Shown: positions 27,390 to 36,335, numbered from the stretch's first letter. The stretch is DNA of 64,000 nt from Salipiger thiooxidans (GCF_900102075.1 NZ_FNAV01000005.1:248001-312000), one strand, 5' to 3'. Numbers and translations: made by a program. Notes: generated by a model not told the origin, from the letters alone.

Positions 27390-28343
27390 TTACTCGGAAG
27401 GCAGCAGGATCGCCTCGATGCGGCGGTTCTCCTCGCGGCCTTCCGGGGTGAGGTTGCTCGCAACCGGGGACAGGTAGCCCGCACCCTGTGCGCCAAGCTG
27501 TCCGGCCGGGATACCGCGCGCGCGCAGGTAGCTCTCGGCGGCGGCGGCGCGCTTTCGCGACAGCTCGGTGTTGGCGGCGAGCGAGCCCACCGCGTCGGTA
27601 TGCCCGACCAGCAGGACCCGGCGCGACGGATCGGCGGTGAGGAAGGCCGCCAGTTCCTCGAGCGAACTCACCGTGGTCTCGCCAAGCGAGGCCGAGCCGG
27701 TCTCGAAGGACAGATCCCGCAGGATCACGTGGCCCTCACGCTCCAGCCGCGCCGCGATCTCGCCCCCGGGAATGGCCTCCGGCGTCTGCTGCGGCGCCGG
27801 GGCCTCGGAGGGCGTCTCGCCGTCGGGCGCGCCCTCGGCGGCGGTCGAGGGGCTGGTCTGGATCACCTGCACGTAGCCCGCCGCGTTCGAGCGGCTGACC
27901 AGAAGCGTGACGTAGCTGTCCCCGGGCCCGCGCGCGGACAGGAAGCGGAAGGCGGTGAGGTCGACATACATCTCGGGCGCCGGGATCACCTCGGTGCCGA
28001 AGCGGAAGTCGAAGCCGCCGCAGCGGGCCGAGCTGCATTCGAACAGGATCTCGTAGCCCGACGCCTCGATCTTGTCGCGCAGCGGCTCGAGGATCTGCAA
28101 CGTCGTGAGGTCGGGGCTGTCCACGCGCCACGACTGCCGCAGGACGCGGCCCTCTGCCCGGATCGCGGGAACGCCGGTCTCTTCGCGCCACGGCCCGCTG
28201 GGCACGGCATAGCTGCCGGGATCGGTGACGCGCTCGGCCATCAGGCGCCCGCCGGGCGCCGGCGCGAGGTCGATCGCCCAGCACGGCGCGGCAAGGCAGC
28301 CCAGCAGCGCCGCCTCAGCGAGCCTGAGCGTGATACTCTTCAT
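27390..28343 (-). CDS. OmpA-family outer-membrane/periplasmic protein
   Basis: Exported protein of 317 residues. It has a signal peptide (cleavage near CWA-IDLAP) and an N-terminal domain of about 150 residues with one CSSARCGG pair, resembling DUF4892. A Pro/Ala/Glu-rich linker follows at 160-190, then the OmpA C-terminal peptidoglycan-binding domain from about 200 (ILRDLSFETGSASL, VLLVGHTDAVGSLAANTELSRKRA, GYLSPVASNLTPEGREENRRIE). It probably tethers the envelope to peptidoglycan. Last gene of a four-gene operon; its start lies 29 nt inside the upstream gene. Confidence 0.9.
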   Translation of the reverse strand: MKSITLRLAEAALLGCLAAPCWAIDLAPAPGGRLMAERVTDPGSYAVPSGPWREETGVPAIRAEGRVLRQSWRVDSPDLTTLQILEPLRDKIEASGYEILFECSSARCGGFDFRFGTEVIPAPEMYVDLTAFRFLSARGPGDSYVTLLVSRSNAAGYVQVIQTSPSTAAEGAPDGETPSEAPAPQQTPEAIPGGEIAARLEREGHVILRDLSFETGSASLGETTVSSLEELAAFLTADPSRRVLLVGHTDAVGSLAANTELSRKRAAAAESYLRARGIPAGQLGAQGAGYLSPVASNLTPEGREENRRIEAILLPSE

Positions 28344-28884
28344 TCGGCCGCATGTCGGTGGCTGATGCCACCCTGTTGGTCATGTTGAAGAACCCCGCCA
28401 CGTTGGCGATGTCCCAGATGTCGCGCTCGGTAAAGCCCGCGTCGCGCAGCGCCTCGCGGTCGTATTCCGCGATCTCGGCGCTGTTCTTCGTCATCTTCTC
28501 GGCAAAGCTCAGCATCGCGCGCTGGCGATAGGGCAGGTCGGCGACGCGCCAGTTCATCACCAGCATCTCGCCAAGCGCCGGATTGCCCGACAGCGCGCGC
28601 ACGGCGGCGCCATGGGCGGTGAGGCAGTAGAAGCACTTGTTCACCGACGAGACCACCACCGCGATCATCTCGCGCTCGAGCTTGCTCAGCCCCGAGTCCG
28701 CCAGCATCAGCTCGTTGTACATGGCGGTAAAGACGTTCAGCTTGGTGATGTCGAAGGCATGCGCCCTGAGCACGTTCGGCACCATCCCCAGCTTCTCGTT
28801 GCAGACGTCGAAGTATTTCTGCGTTTCGGGCGGCAGCGGCTCCACCATGGGCAGGTTGAGCGCGGTGGGCAGATCCTTGGTCAT
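28315..28884 (-). CDS. AhpD/carboxymuconolactone-decarboxylase-fold peroxidase-related protein
   Basis: Helical protein of 189 residues with the AhpD-like redox motif CFYCLTAHGA (CxxC plus His) at about residue 86, preceded by LSKLEREMIAVVVSSVNK. The C-terminal half (FTERDIWDIANVAGFFNMTNRVAS) is typical of the peroxidase-related subgroup. Family members reduce peroxides through the CxxC pair; the physiological substrate is unknown. The ATG overlaps the acetyltransferase stop by 4 nt and its own end overlaps the OmpA gene by 29 nt. Confidence 0.9.
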   Translation of the reverse strand: MTKDLPTALNLPMVEPLPPETQKYFDVCNEKLGMVPNVLRAHAFDITKLNVFTAMYNELMLADSGLSKLEREMIAVVVSSVNKCFYCLTAHGAAVRALSGNPALGEMLVMNWRVADLPYRQRAMLSFAEKMTKNSAEIAEYDREALRDAGFTERDIWDIANVAGFFNMTNRVASATDMRPNEEYHAQAR

Positions 28885-29612
28885 TCCGGGGCCTCGACGT
28901 TGTTGCGATAGTGGTACTGTCCCACGAGGTTGAAGCCGAGGGAAGCATAGAGACCGTTCGCCGGCGCGTTGTCCTGCAGGCAGAGCACCGCCATCCACGC
29001 CGCCCACTGCGCCTCGGCCCAGAGCGCGGCCCGGCGCATCATCCACTTGCCAAGACCCTGTCCGCGATGCTCGGGGCGGATCTCGAGTGCGTGCACCATG
29101 GCGATGCCCTCATGGATGGCACAGAAGCCGCAGCCCGCCGCCTTGTCGCTGAGCCGGCCGAGCACGGCGGTCTTGGGCCACTGCGCGCGGTCCATCACCC
29201 GAAGCCGCGCCGCGCCGATACCGGCCTCGGCCCAGATCTCGCGCATGATGGCGAGTGGCTCCCAGACGTCGAAGGTCATCACCCGCGGCATCTCGAGCCC
29301 GGTGAGCTGCCCCACCGGCGCAAGCCACAAGTTCACCGGGTCGATGAGCGCATAGCCCCGCGCCGCAAGCGCCTCGTCGAGCGCCTCCTCACCCACGCGG
29401 ATCATGAAGAGCGGATCCTGTCCGAGGCTGCGCATGCCGTCCTCGGCCGCGGCGATCTCGGCGACGCTCCAGCCCGGGCGCGAGGTGGCGCAGGACACCC
29501 GCTTGCCACCGCCGTCGCCGTCGCGCAGCGTCCAGCGCGGGGTCTCGATCCGGCGCGCGGCGGGCCAGGTTCCGTCGATGGCGGCATAGAGCGCCGGCAG
29601 GTCCGGCATCAT
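28881..29612 (-). CDS. GNAT-family N-acetyltransferase
   Basis: Protein of 243 residues whose C-terminal half has the GNAT acetyl-CoA-binding motif A (MVHALEIRPEHRGQGLGKWMMRRAALWAE) and motif B (LQDNAPANGLYASLGF). The N-terminal 100 residues are a less conserved substrate-binding or partner domain. The acceptor is unknown. Start codons MM overlap the stop of the MoaB/CinA-like gene (ATGA), and its stop overlaps the AhpD-like start in the same way. This strict coupling implies stoichiometric expression of the three. Confidence 0.88.
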   Translation of the reverse strand: MMPDLPALYAAIDGTWPAARRIETPRWTLRDGDGGGKRVSCATSRPGWSVAEIAAAEDGMRSLGQDPLFMIRVGEEALDEALAARGYALIDPVNLWLAPVGQLTGLEMPRVMTFDVWEPLAIMREIWAEAGIGAARLRVMDRAQWPKTAVLGRLSDKAAGCGFCAIHEGIAMVHALEIRPEHRGQGLGKWMMRRAALWAEAQWAAWMAVLCLQDNAPANGLYASLGFNLVGQYHYRNNVEAPE

Positions 29613-30331
29613 GCGGGGAACATCTCTGCGAGCTTGCTCATGGCGGCATCGACCCGGGCGCCGTCCTGCCCGCGGATCACGATGTTGGCGCCGTAGATGC
29701 CGTTCTTCTGGAACGGGTAGGAGCCGATCGACAGGTCGTTGTACTCGGTGGCCAGCGCCGCCAGCGGCCCGGCGATCTCGCCCTCGCCGCGTTCGATGCG
29801 CAGGTTCTGCGACAGCAGCGGCGCGCCGCCGGTGAGCGTCGGCAGAACGCTCGCCACCATGGCCTCGAACACCGCGGGCACGCCCGCCATGACGTAGACG
29901 TTCTCGAGCGCGAAGCCTGGCGCGATCGAGACCGGGTTCTCGATCAGAACCGCGCCGTCGGGAATGCGTGCCATGCGCTGCCGGGCGGTGTTGAACTCGG
30001 CCCCCTGCCGCTCGTAATGCGCGGCGAGCAGGGCGTAGGCGTCTTCCCGGATGTCGATGTGGGCGCCGAAGGCCGCGGCCACGCAATCGGCGGTGATGTC
30101 GTCATGGGTCGGCCCGATGCCGCCCGAGGTGAAGACATGGGTGGTCTCGGCGGCAAGCGCGGTGACCGCGCTCACGATGGCCTCGCGGTCGTCCGACACC
30201 ACGCGGACCTCGCGCAGGTCGATGCCGACCTTGGTCAGCTCCTTGGCGAGGTGATGCATGTTCGAATCGCGGGTGCGGCCCGAGAGGATCTCGTCCCCGA
30301 TCACGATCATCGATGCGGTGGGATTCGCCAT
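29609..30331 (-). CDS. molybdopterin-binding/CinA N-terminal domain protein
   Basis: Protein of 240 residues matching the MoaB/Mog-like fold of competence/damage-inducible protein A: SMIVIGDEILSGRTRDSN at the N-terminus and TSGGIGPTHDDITAD near residue 90. The C-terminal nicotinamide-nucleotide deamidase domain of full CinA is absent. Stand-alone proteins of this type are widespread in alphaproteobacteria, with unclear function (ADP-ribose pyrophosphatase activity is known for the domain in CinA). First gene of the four-gene operon; divergent from sfsA across 48 nt. Confidence 0.88.
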   Translation of the reverse strand: MANPTASMIVIGDEILSGRTRDSNMHHLAKELTKVGIDLREVRVVSDDREAIVSAVTALAAETTHVFTSGGIGPTHDDITADCVAAAFGAHIDIREDAYALLAAHYERQGAEFNTARQRMARIPDGAVLIENPVSIAPGFALENVYVMAGVPAVFEAMVASVLPTLTGGAPLLSQNLRIERGEGEIAGPLAALATEYNDLSIGSYPFQKNGIYGANIVIRGQDGARVDAAMSKLAEMFPA

Positions 30332-30379
30332 GTCTCAACCCTCCTTGGCCCGGCTACCGCATTGGTATAGGGCCCGGAC

Positions 30380-31087
30380 ATGCGCTTTCAAACCCCCCTG
30401 ATCCCGGCCGTGCTGCTTCGCCGCTACAAGCGTTTCCTCGCCGATGCGCGGCTTGGCTGCGGCCAGGAGATCACCGCCCACGTGGCCAACCCCGGCAGCA
30501 TGCTGGGGCTGAAAGACGAGGGGCTGAAGATCTGGCTCGAGCCCAACGACGACCCGAAGCGCAAGCTGAAATACGCGTGGCGGCTGGTCGAGCACGAGAG
30601 CGGCGCCTTCACCGGCGTCGACACCGGCGTGCCCAACCGCATGCTGCGCGCCGCGCTCGGCGCGGGCGAGGTGCCGGGGCTCGAGGGCTACGACCACGTC
30701 CGGCCTGAGGTGAAATACGGCGAGAACAGCCGCATCGACTTCCTGCTCACCGGCGCCGACCGGCCCGACGCCTATGTCGAGGTGAAATCGGTGACGCTCT
30801 CGCGCCACGACGGCATCGCCGAGTTTCCCGACAGCGTCACCGCCCGCGGCGCCAAGCACCTGGCCGAGCTGGCGGCGATGGTGCGCGCCGGTCACCGCGC
30901 GGTGATGCTCTACCTCGTGCAGCGCACCGATTGCCACGAGGTGACGCTGGCGGCCGATCTCGACCCGGGCTACGCTGCGGCCTTCGCCGCCGCTACCGCC
31001 GAGGGGGTCGAGGTGATGGCCTTCGATTGCCTGATCAGCCCCGAGGCCATCACGCTCGGCCAGCCGCTCCCATTCCGCGCGCCCTGA
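30380..31087 (+). CDS. sfsA: DNA/RNA nuclease SfsA
   Basis: SfsA-family protein of 235 residues. It has the N-terminal OB-like region (RRYKRFLADARL, ITAHVANPGSMLGL) and the PD-(D/E)XK-like catalytic core (SRIDFLLTG, DAYVEVKSVTL, FPDSVTARGAKHL). SfsA was first described as a sugar-fermentation stimulation protein, later as a nuclease; its role in the cell is still unclear. It is followed by repeat copy B. In related genomes it is often near map, which here lies beyond the oppositely oriented mscS gene. Confidence 0.93.
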   Translation: MRFQTPLIPAVLLRRYKRFLADARLGCGQEITAHVANPGSMLGLKDEGLKIWLEPNDDPKRKLKYAWRLVEHESGAFTGVDTGVPNRMLRAALGAGEVPGLEGYDHVRPEVKYGENSRIDFLLTGADRPDAYVEVKSVTLSRHDGIAEFPDSVTARGAKHLAELAAMVRAGHRAVMLYLVQRTDCHEVTLAADLDPGYAAAFAAATAEGVEVMAFDCLISPEAITLGQPLPFRAP

Positions 31088-31102
31088 GCCGCCTGCGCGC
31101 GG

Positions 31103-31168
31103 CCCGTCCCTTCATCTTGCCGGATAAACTTCGGGGGAGTCTCCGCAGGAGACGGGGGCAGCGCCCCC
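31103..31168 (-). repeat. dispersed intergenic hairpin repeat, copy B
   Basis: Reverse-strand copy. Read on the minus strand it runs GGGGGCGCTGCCCCC, then the hairpin GTCTCC-TGC-GGAGAC, then ACTCCCCCGAAGTTTATCC and GGCAAGATGAAGGGACGGG. It sits between the convergent ends of sfsA and mscS, where the two hairpins could act as a transcription terminator for either. Confidence 0.85.
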
Positions 31169-31192
31169 ATCTCGTCGCAGGTCAGCCCGCGA

Positions 31193-32080
31193 TCACTCCG
31201 CCGCCAGCTTGCCGGCGCTGCTGTCGTCGTCGGATTCGATGTGCAGCGTGCGGGTGGGGAAGGGGATCGGCACACCGCTCGAGTCGAGCGCTTCCTTGAC
31301 CTTCCGCTTCATGTCGGCCTGGTACTGGAAGTAATCCGCGCTCTCGACCCAGACCCGCACGAGGAAATCGACCGAGCTGTCGTTGAGGTTGTTGACCTGA
31401 ATGAAGGGCGCGGGCTCGGATTTCGACCGAGGATCGGCCATGATCGTGCTCAGGATCACCTCTTCGGCGGTCTTCAGGTTGGCGCCGTAGCCCACGCCGA
31501 AGGTCCATTCCGCCCGGCGCGTCTTGTAGACCGAGTAGTTCTCGATAACGTTGCCCCAGACCTCGGAGTTCGGGATGATGACCTGGGTGTTGCCGATGCT
31601 GGCAAGCTCGATGGTGTTGAGCGTGATGTCCTTCACGGTGCCGGACTGGCCCGCGACGGTGACGAAATCGCCGAGCTTGATCGGCCGGAACACGATGATC
31701 ATCACGCCGGCCGCGACGTTCGACAGCGTGCCCTGCAGGGCGAGGCCGACGGCAAGGCCGGCGGCACCGAGGGCCGCGATGATCGAGGTCGTCTGGACAC
31801 CGAGATTGTTCAGCAGGATCAGGGCGGTGAAGATCAGCACGATGTAGCGGGCGATCTGGCCGAGGAAGGCGAAAAGCGTGTCGTCGAGCCGCGATGACCG
31901 CGCCGAGATGCCGGTGATCCGCCGCTTCAGCCAGCTCGCGATCAGGAGGCCCACGACGAGGATCAGCACGCCGGTGACCACGTTTCCGAGCACGGAGGCC
32001 AGGAAGTCGAGTGTCAGCACGTCAGACAGCGCCGTGCCGTTGTAGATTTTGGTGTTCAGGATGTCGTCGATCGGTTCCAT
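31193..32080 (-). CDS. mscS: small-conductance mechanosensitive channel MscS
   Basis: Channel subunit of 295 residues that opens on membrane tension to release solutes during osmotic downshock. There are three TM segments, about 25-50, 65-90 and 96-125; the third, pore-lining one has the Gly/Ala-packed pattern of MscS (AALGAAGLAVGLALQGTLSN). The beta domain follows (RPIKLGDFVTVAGQSGTVKDI, VIIPNSEVWGNVIENYS), then the C-terminal alpha/beta domain. GAGGA lies 3 nt before the ATG. It is placed against the direction of its neighbours sfsA and map. Confidence 0.93.
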   Translation of the reverse strand: MEPIDDILNTKIYNGTALSDVLTLDFLASVLGNVVTGVLILVVGLLIASWLKRRITGISARSSRLDDTLFAFLGQIARYIVLIFTALILLNNLGVQTTSIIAALGAAGLAVGLALQGTLSNVAAGVMIIVFRPIKLGDFVTVAGQSGTVKDITLNTIELASIGNTQVIIPNSEVWGNVIENYSVYKTRRAEWTFGVGYGANLKTAEEVILSTIMADPRSKSEPAPFIQVNNLNDSSVDFLVRVWVESADYFQYQADMKRKVKEALDSSGVPIPFPTRTLHIESDDDSSAGKLAAE

Positions 32081-32240
32081 CGGTCCTCGTCTTCGCAGAA
32101 GCAGCCTCCGCCGGTGCGGCGCTGCGTGTTCCATGTGCCCCGGGGGACGTCCCGGGTTATGTGTGGCGGGTATCGCCTCTGGCAATGGCCGGCGATAGGG
32201 ATTAAGTAACGGCGAGTATCGCACGACGGAGCGCGCAGCC

Positions 32241-33095
32241 TTGAGACACGACACCGGCGGCCGCCTCACCCGGGACGGCATCCGCATCCACGATTCAGAA
32301 GATTTTGCCGGCATGCATAAGGCCGGCGCCGTTGCCGCGAGGATTCTCGACGATGTGGCGCCGCATGTCTTTGCAGGGCAGACGACCGGCAAGCTCGAAG
32401 AGATCATCCGCGGCCTCGTCGAGGAGTCCGGGTCGGTGTCGGCCACCATCGGCTACAAGGGCTACCAGCACGCCAGCTGCATCTCGGTGAACCACGTGGT
32501 CTGCCACGGCATCCCGGGCAGCAAGATCCCGAAGTGGAAGAACGACAGCCACGCCCGCAACGACGACAGCCTGCTCGACGGCGACATCCTGAACATCGAC
32601 GTGACGGTGATCGTGGACGGCTGGTACGGCGACACCAGCCGCATGTACGTGGCGGGCGAGCCCAAGCCCTACGCGCAGCGGCTGATGCAGGTCACCCACG
32701 ACTCGCTGATGATCGGCATCGAGACGGTGAAGCCCGGAAACACCTTCGGCGACATCGGCCATGCCATCCAGAGCTACGTCGAGGGCCAGCGCATGTCGGT
32801 GGTCCGCGATTTCTGCGGCCACGGCCTCGGCCGGGTGTTCCACGCCGCGCCCAACGTGCTGCACTACGGCCGTCCCGGCAGCGGACCGGTGCTCGAGGAA
32901 GGCATGTTCTTCACCATCGAGCCGATGGTGAACCTCGGCCGCCCCGAGACCCGGGTGCTCAAGGACGAGTGGACCGCGATCACCCGCGACAAGTCGCTCT
33001 CGGCACAGTTCGAACACTCGGTCGGCGTCACCGCCGACGGGGTCGAGATCTTCACCCTCTCGCCCGGCGACAAGTTCCACCCCACCTGGAGCTGA
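32241..33095 (+). CDS. map: type I methionine aminopeptidase
   Basis: Removes the N-terminal Met from nascent proteins. All five metal ligands of the family are visible: Asp in LNIDVTVIVDG and YGDTSRMY, His in CGHGLGRVFH, Glu in FFTIEPMVN and Glu in AQFEHSVGV; the substrate His is in VVCHGIPG. It has 284 residues, slightly long at the N-terminus. The start appears to be TTG with GGAG upstream; no ATG precedes the conserved IHDSEDFAGMHKAG segment. One gene per genome is usually essential. Confidence 0.94.
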   Translation: MRHDTGGRLTRDGIRIHDSEDFAGMHKAGAVAARILDDVAPHVFAGQTTGKLEEIIRGLVEESGSVSATIGYKGYQHASCISVNHVVCHGIPGSKIPKWKNDSHARNDDSLLDGDILNIDVTVIVDGWYGDTSRMYVAGEPKPYAQRLMQVTHDSLMIGIETVKPGNTFGDIGHAIQSYVEGQRMSVVRDFCGHGLGRVFHAAPNVLHYGRPGSGPVLEEGMFFTIEPMVNLGRPETRVLKDEWTAITRDKSLSAQFEHSVGVTADGVEIFTLSPGDKFHPTWS

Positions 33096-33418
33096 TGTCT
33101 TCCTCGTGAGGAGACAGGGGCCGGTTCGACCGGTCCTTGCCGCGCTTCTGTCGTGCGACGCGTCCGCGCGTGGCGACGTCGGTGTGGACGTTCAGGTGTT
33201 GACCGTGTGACGCGGAGGAGGGGGCGCTGCCCCCTCGGCGCCATGCGCCTCACCCCCGGAGTTTAGCTGGCAAGATGAAGGGGCGGGTTGCGCCTTCGGG
33301 ATGTGGGCTCGCCTTCGGTGTATGGGTGCGCTTTCGCGATGGCATGAGGACGTTCGTTGGGGCGTGCGCTTTGGGCATGTTGTGGTGGCCTGGGGAGGTG
33401 CCGTCGCATCCGGGTGGG
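33096..33418. other. intergenic region with repeat copy C
   Basis: About 320 nt between the convergent map and metallo-hydrolase genes. Apart from the repeat copy it contains a GT-rich stretch (33290-33410) with no gene or clear signal; the codon bias of neighbouring genes is missing in all frames. Confidence 0.45.
33216..33287 (+). repeat. dispersed intergenic hairpin repeat, copy C
   Basis: Plus-strand copy: GAGGGGGC-GCT-GCCCCCTC hairpin, a second weak hairpin (GGCGCCATGCGCC), then ACCCCCGGAGTTTAGCTGGC and AAGATGAAGGGGCGGG. Same order of elements as copies A and B. Confidence 0.85.
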
Positions 33419-34387
33419 TCAGTCCCATTTCCAGAGGGCCGGCACGAAGCGGTAGGCGTCGCCGTCCTTCATCACGTGGCCCACGCCCGGGAATGGGAAG
33501 TGGTAGCCGAGCACGGCCATGCGGTCGGTCACGGCCATGTCGAGCAGGCGGCGGCGGGTGGTGACGGTCTGGTCGCCGTCCATGTCGAAGCCGTTGTACC
33601 AGTCGGGCCGGGCGAAGCTCATGTAGGCGTGGCTCATGGCGTCGCCGGTCACCAGCAGTTGCTCGCCGCCCGACACGATCACGAGGCTCTGGTGGCCGGG
33701 CGTGTGGCCCGGCGTGTCGATGACGCGGATGCCGGGCGCGATCTCGGTGCCGTCGTCGGTGAGCTGCCACTCGGCGCCCTCGGCGGTGATCGAGTTCTGA
33801 GCGCCCACCACGAACTGCTGCATCTCCGGCGCCACCGAGGTTGCAAGCCCGTCCTGCATCCAGAAATCATGCTCGGACCGGCCGAGGAAGAAGGCGGCCT
33901 GCGGCAGGATCGCCTCGTCGAAATCGTCGCGGATGCCCCAGAGGTGGTCGGGGTGGGCGTGGGTGATGACCACGTGGGTGATCGCCCCGGGATCGATCCC
34001 GGCGGCGCCGAGATTGGCCATTAGCCGTCCGGCGGTGTCGAGGAAGCGGTTGCCGGAGCCTACGTCGACCAGCACCGTGGCGTCGCCCAGTTCCACCAGC
34101 AGGTGGTTGGTATGGGAGTAGTTTGTCTCGGGCGAGAGGAAATGGCGCTCGAGGAAGCTGCGGACCTCGGCGGGGTCGGCGTTCACCCCCAGTCCGTTCG
34201 CGGGCAGTTGCAGCGAGCCGTCCGAGATCACCGTGAGCCTCGCCTCGCCGAGGGTGAAGGCGAAATGCGAGGGGTTGCCTTTGGCGGGGGCGCCGAGCTC
34301 GGCGCGCGCCATGGCGGGCAGGGTCAGTGCCGGCGCCGCGGCGGCCATGGCGAGGATGTCCCGGCGGGTGGGGGTGAGGATGGTCAT
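33419..34387 (-). CDS. Tat-exported MBL-fold metallo-hydrolase
   Basis: Metallo-beta-lactamase-fold protein of 322 residues. The N-terminus has a twin-arginine signal (TRRDILAMAAAAPALTLP, cleavage near ARA), so it should be exported folded to the periplasm. The metal site is VVITHAHPDHLWG (residues about 130) with later His in DTPGHTPGHQS and Asp in LVTGDAMSHAY. The family includes lactonases and many untested hydrolases; the substrate is unknown. GGGAGG 6 nt before the ATG sets the start. The next gene upstream on this strand is unrelated. Confidence 0.9.
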   Translation of the reverse strand: MTILTPTRRDILAMAAAAPALTLPAMARAELGAPAKGNPSHFAFTLGEARLTVISDGSLQLPANGLGVNADPAEVRSFLERHFLSPETNYSHTNHLLVELGDATVLVDVGSGNRFLDTAGRLMANLGAAGIDPGAITHVVITHAHPDHLWGIRDDFDEAILPQAAFFLGRSEHDFWMQDGLATSVAPEMQQFVVGAQNSITAEGAEWQLTDDGTEIAPGIRVIDTPGHTPGHQSLVIVSGGEQLLVTGDAMSHAYMSFARPDWYNGFDMDGDQTVTTRRRLLDMAVTDRMAVLGYHFPFPGVGHVMKDGDAYRFVPALWKWD

Positions 34388-34487
34388 GCGAAGCCTCCCT
34401 GATCGTCGCATCCATGAACAGATATGAATACGATAGCAGGGTCACGGCGAATGTCGCGTCAAATCTCTCGCGTGCGGGCGCGGGCGG

Positions 34488-35045
34488 TCAGGTCGCGCGC
34501 AGGAGCGTCACATGGGTGTCGCCGTAGCGGCGGTCCTCGAGCGGGGTGAAGCCCTCGGGCGCGAGCTGCGGGCCGTTTTCCTCCCAGACCACAAGCGCGC
34601 CGGGCGCCAGCCAGCCGCCGTCGCGGGCGGCGGCAAGGGCCTTGTCGCCGAGCGACTTTCCATAGGGCGGGTCGAGGAAGACGAGGTCGCAGGGCGTCTC
34701 GGCGGGCGGCAGGCGGGTGGCGTCGCGGGCGATCACCCGGGTGCGGTCGGCGCAGCCCAGCAGGCGGATGTTGTCGCGCAGCAGCGACAGCGACTTGCGG
34801 CCGTCGTCGACGAAGCAGCAGGCCGCGGCGCCGCGCGACAGCGCCTCGAGCCCCAGCGCGCCGGTGCCGGCGAAGAGGTCGAGCACGCGCGCGCCCTCGA
34901 ACGGGTCGCCGAAGCGCCCGCCCGCCAGCACGTTGAAGAGACTTTCGCGCACGCGGTCGGTGGTCGGGCGCAGGTGCGCGCGCGGGTCGCCCTTGCCCAC
35001 TGCGGTCAGGGCGCGGCCGCGCCAGTCTCCGGCGATGATCCTCAC
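34488..35045 (-). CDS. rsmD: 16S rRNA (guanine(966)-N2)-methyltransferase RsmD
   Basis: Methylates G966 in helix 31 of 16S rRNA. Features: N-terminal VRIIAGDWRGRAL, the RPTTDRVRESLFNVL signature, the SAM-binding motif VLDLFAGTGALGLEALSRGA and the catalytic LVFLDPPYGK. 185 residues is standard. The start is GTG, overlapping the stop of the flavoprotein upstream (GTGA), so the two are translationally coupled although functionally unrelated as far as known. Confidence 0.94.
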   Translation of the reverse strand: MRIIAGDWRGRALTAVGKGDPRAHLRPTTDRVRESLFNVLAGGRFGDPFEGARVLDLFAGTGALGLEALSRGAAACCFVDDGRKSLSLLRDNIRLLGCADRTRVIARDATRLPPAETPCDLVFLDPPYGKSLGDKALAAARDGGWLAPGALVVWEENGPQLAPEGFTPLEDRRYGDTHVTLLRAT

Positions 35046-36247
35046 TTGAGCAGGGTCTTCAGCTCGGTCGAGGGGTCGGCCACGGTCTCGGGGTCGGCGG
35101 ATTTCCCGGCCTCGATCAGGCGCTTGCCGACCATGTAGGCGCGGGGATCGTTCATCGCGTCGAGCGCCAGCAGGGTGCCGCCGGCGTAATACCAGTGCGA
35201 GACCGCCTCGCCGCTCCGGCGCACCACCACGCGGTCGTAGCCGGTGTTGAGCCCGGCGATCTGCAGCTTGATGTCGTACTGGTCGGACCAGAACCACGGC
35301 CTGGCCTCGTAGGCGCGGCCGGCGCCCATGATGTTGTCTGCCACCGCCTCGGCCTGGTCGATGGCGTTGCCGACGCTTTCCAGCCGCAGCTGCGCGCCGC
35401 GATGGGGGAAGGAGGCGCAGTCGCCCGCCGCCCAGACGCAGGGCGCCGAGGTGCGACCGGTGCTGTCGGTGCGGATGCCGTTCTCGATCTCGATGCCGGC
35501 GGACTCGGCGAGCTCGATCTCGGGGACGATGCCCACACCGGCGATGACAAAATCCACCGCGAGGGTGCTGCCGTCTGTGAGCTCGGCGCCGGTCACCTTG
35601 CCGTCGCGACCGGTGAGCCCGCCGAGGCCCACGCCTTCGCGAATGTCGACGCCGTGGCGGGCGTGGAGGGCGCGGAAGTAGTCGGCAGTCTCGGGCGCGG
35701 CGACGCGCTGCAGGATGCGCTCGGCCATCTCGACCAGCGTCACCCTGAGGCCGAGCTTCGAGGCCACCGCCGCGGCCTCGAGCCCGATGTAGCCGCCGCC
35801 GACGATGAGCACGCTGGCGCCCTCGGTGAAGCGCGGCTTCATCGCGTCGACGTCGGCGATGCCGCGCACTGCGTAGACGCCGTCGAGATCGCCGCCGATG
35901 GCCGCGGGCAGGCGGCGCGGGGTGGAGCCGGTGCAGAACACCAGGTCGTCCCATGCGATCTTGCGCCCGTCGGCGATCAGCGTCTTGCCGACCGTGTCCA
36001 CGGCGGTCACCGGCGCGTTCAGCACCAGCTCGATGTTCTGCTCGTCGTAGTAGGCGCGGGGGCGCAGGAACAGGCGCTCTTCCTCCATCTCGCCCAGCAG
36101 GTAGGCCTTGGAGAGTGGCGGGCGCTGGTAGGGCGGAACCGGCTCGGCGCCGATCAGCGTGATGCCCCCCTCGAAGCCCTTGGCGCGCAGCCGCGCCACC
36201 AGCGAGGCACCGGCCTGTCCGCCCCCGATCACCACCACGTCGCCCAT
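35042..36247 (-). CDS. FAD-dependent ferredoxin/rubredoxin-reductase-type oxidoreductase
   Basis: NAD(P)H-dependent flavoprotein of 401 residues. The FAD site is VVVIGGGQAGASLVARLRAKG, the NAD(P) site is VLIVGGGYIGLEAAAVASKLG, and the second FAD motif is CVWAAGDCASFPH. YQRPPLSKAYLLGE is typical of reductases that serve ferredoxins of P450s and ring-hydroxylating dioxygenases. No such partner is encoded nearby, so its electron acceptor is unknown. First gene of a two-gene unit with rsmD and divergent from a peroxiredoxin gene. Confidence 0.88.
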   Translation of the reverse strand: MGDVVVIGGGQAGASLVARLRAKGFEGGITLIGAEPVPPYQRPPLSKAYLLGEMEEERLFLRPRAYYDEQNIELVLNAPVTAVDTVGKTLIADGRKIAWDDLVFCTGSTPRRLPAAIGGDLDGVYAVRGIADVDAMKPRFTEGASVLIVGGGYIGLEAAAVASKLGLRVTLVEMAERILQRVAAPETADYFRALHARHGVDIREGVGLGGLTGRDGKVTGAELTDGSTLAVDFVIAGVGIVPEIELAESAGIEIENGIRTDSTGRTSAPCVWAAGDCASFPHRGAQLRLESVGNAIDQAEAVADNIMGAGRAYEARPWFWSDQYDIKLQIAGLNTGYDRVVVRRSGEAVSHWYYAGGTLLALDAMNDPRAYMVGKRLIEAGKSADPETVADPSTELKTLLK

Positions 36248-36335
36248 GTCCCGCCTCTCTGTTTTTCCGTTGGCTCAAGTTGCGCGCAGCCTATATCCCT
36301 GAGCTTGCGAAACGCAATCAAGGGAGACGCGCGAC

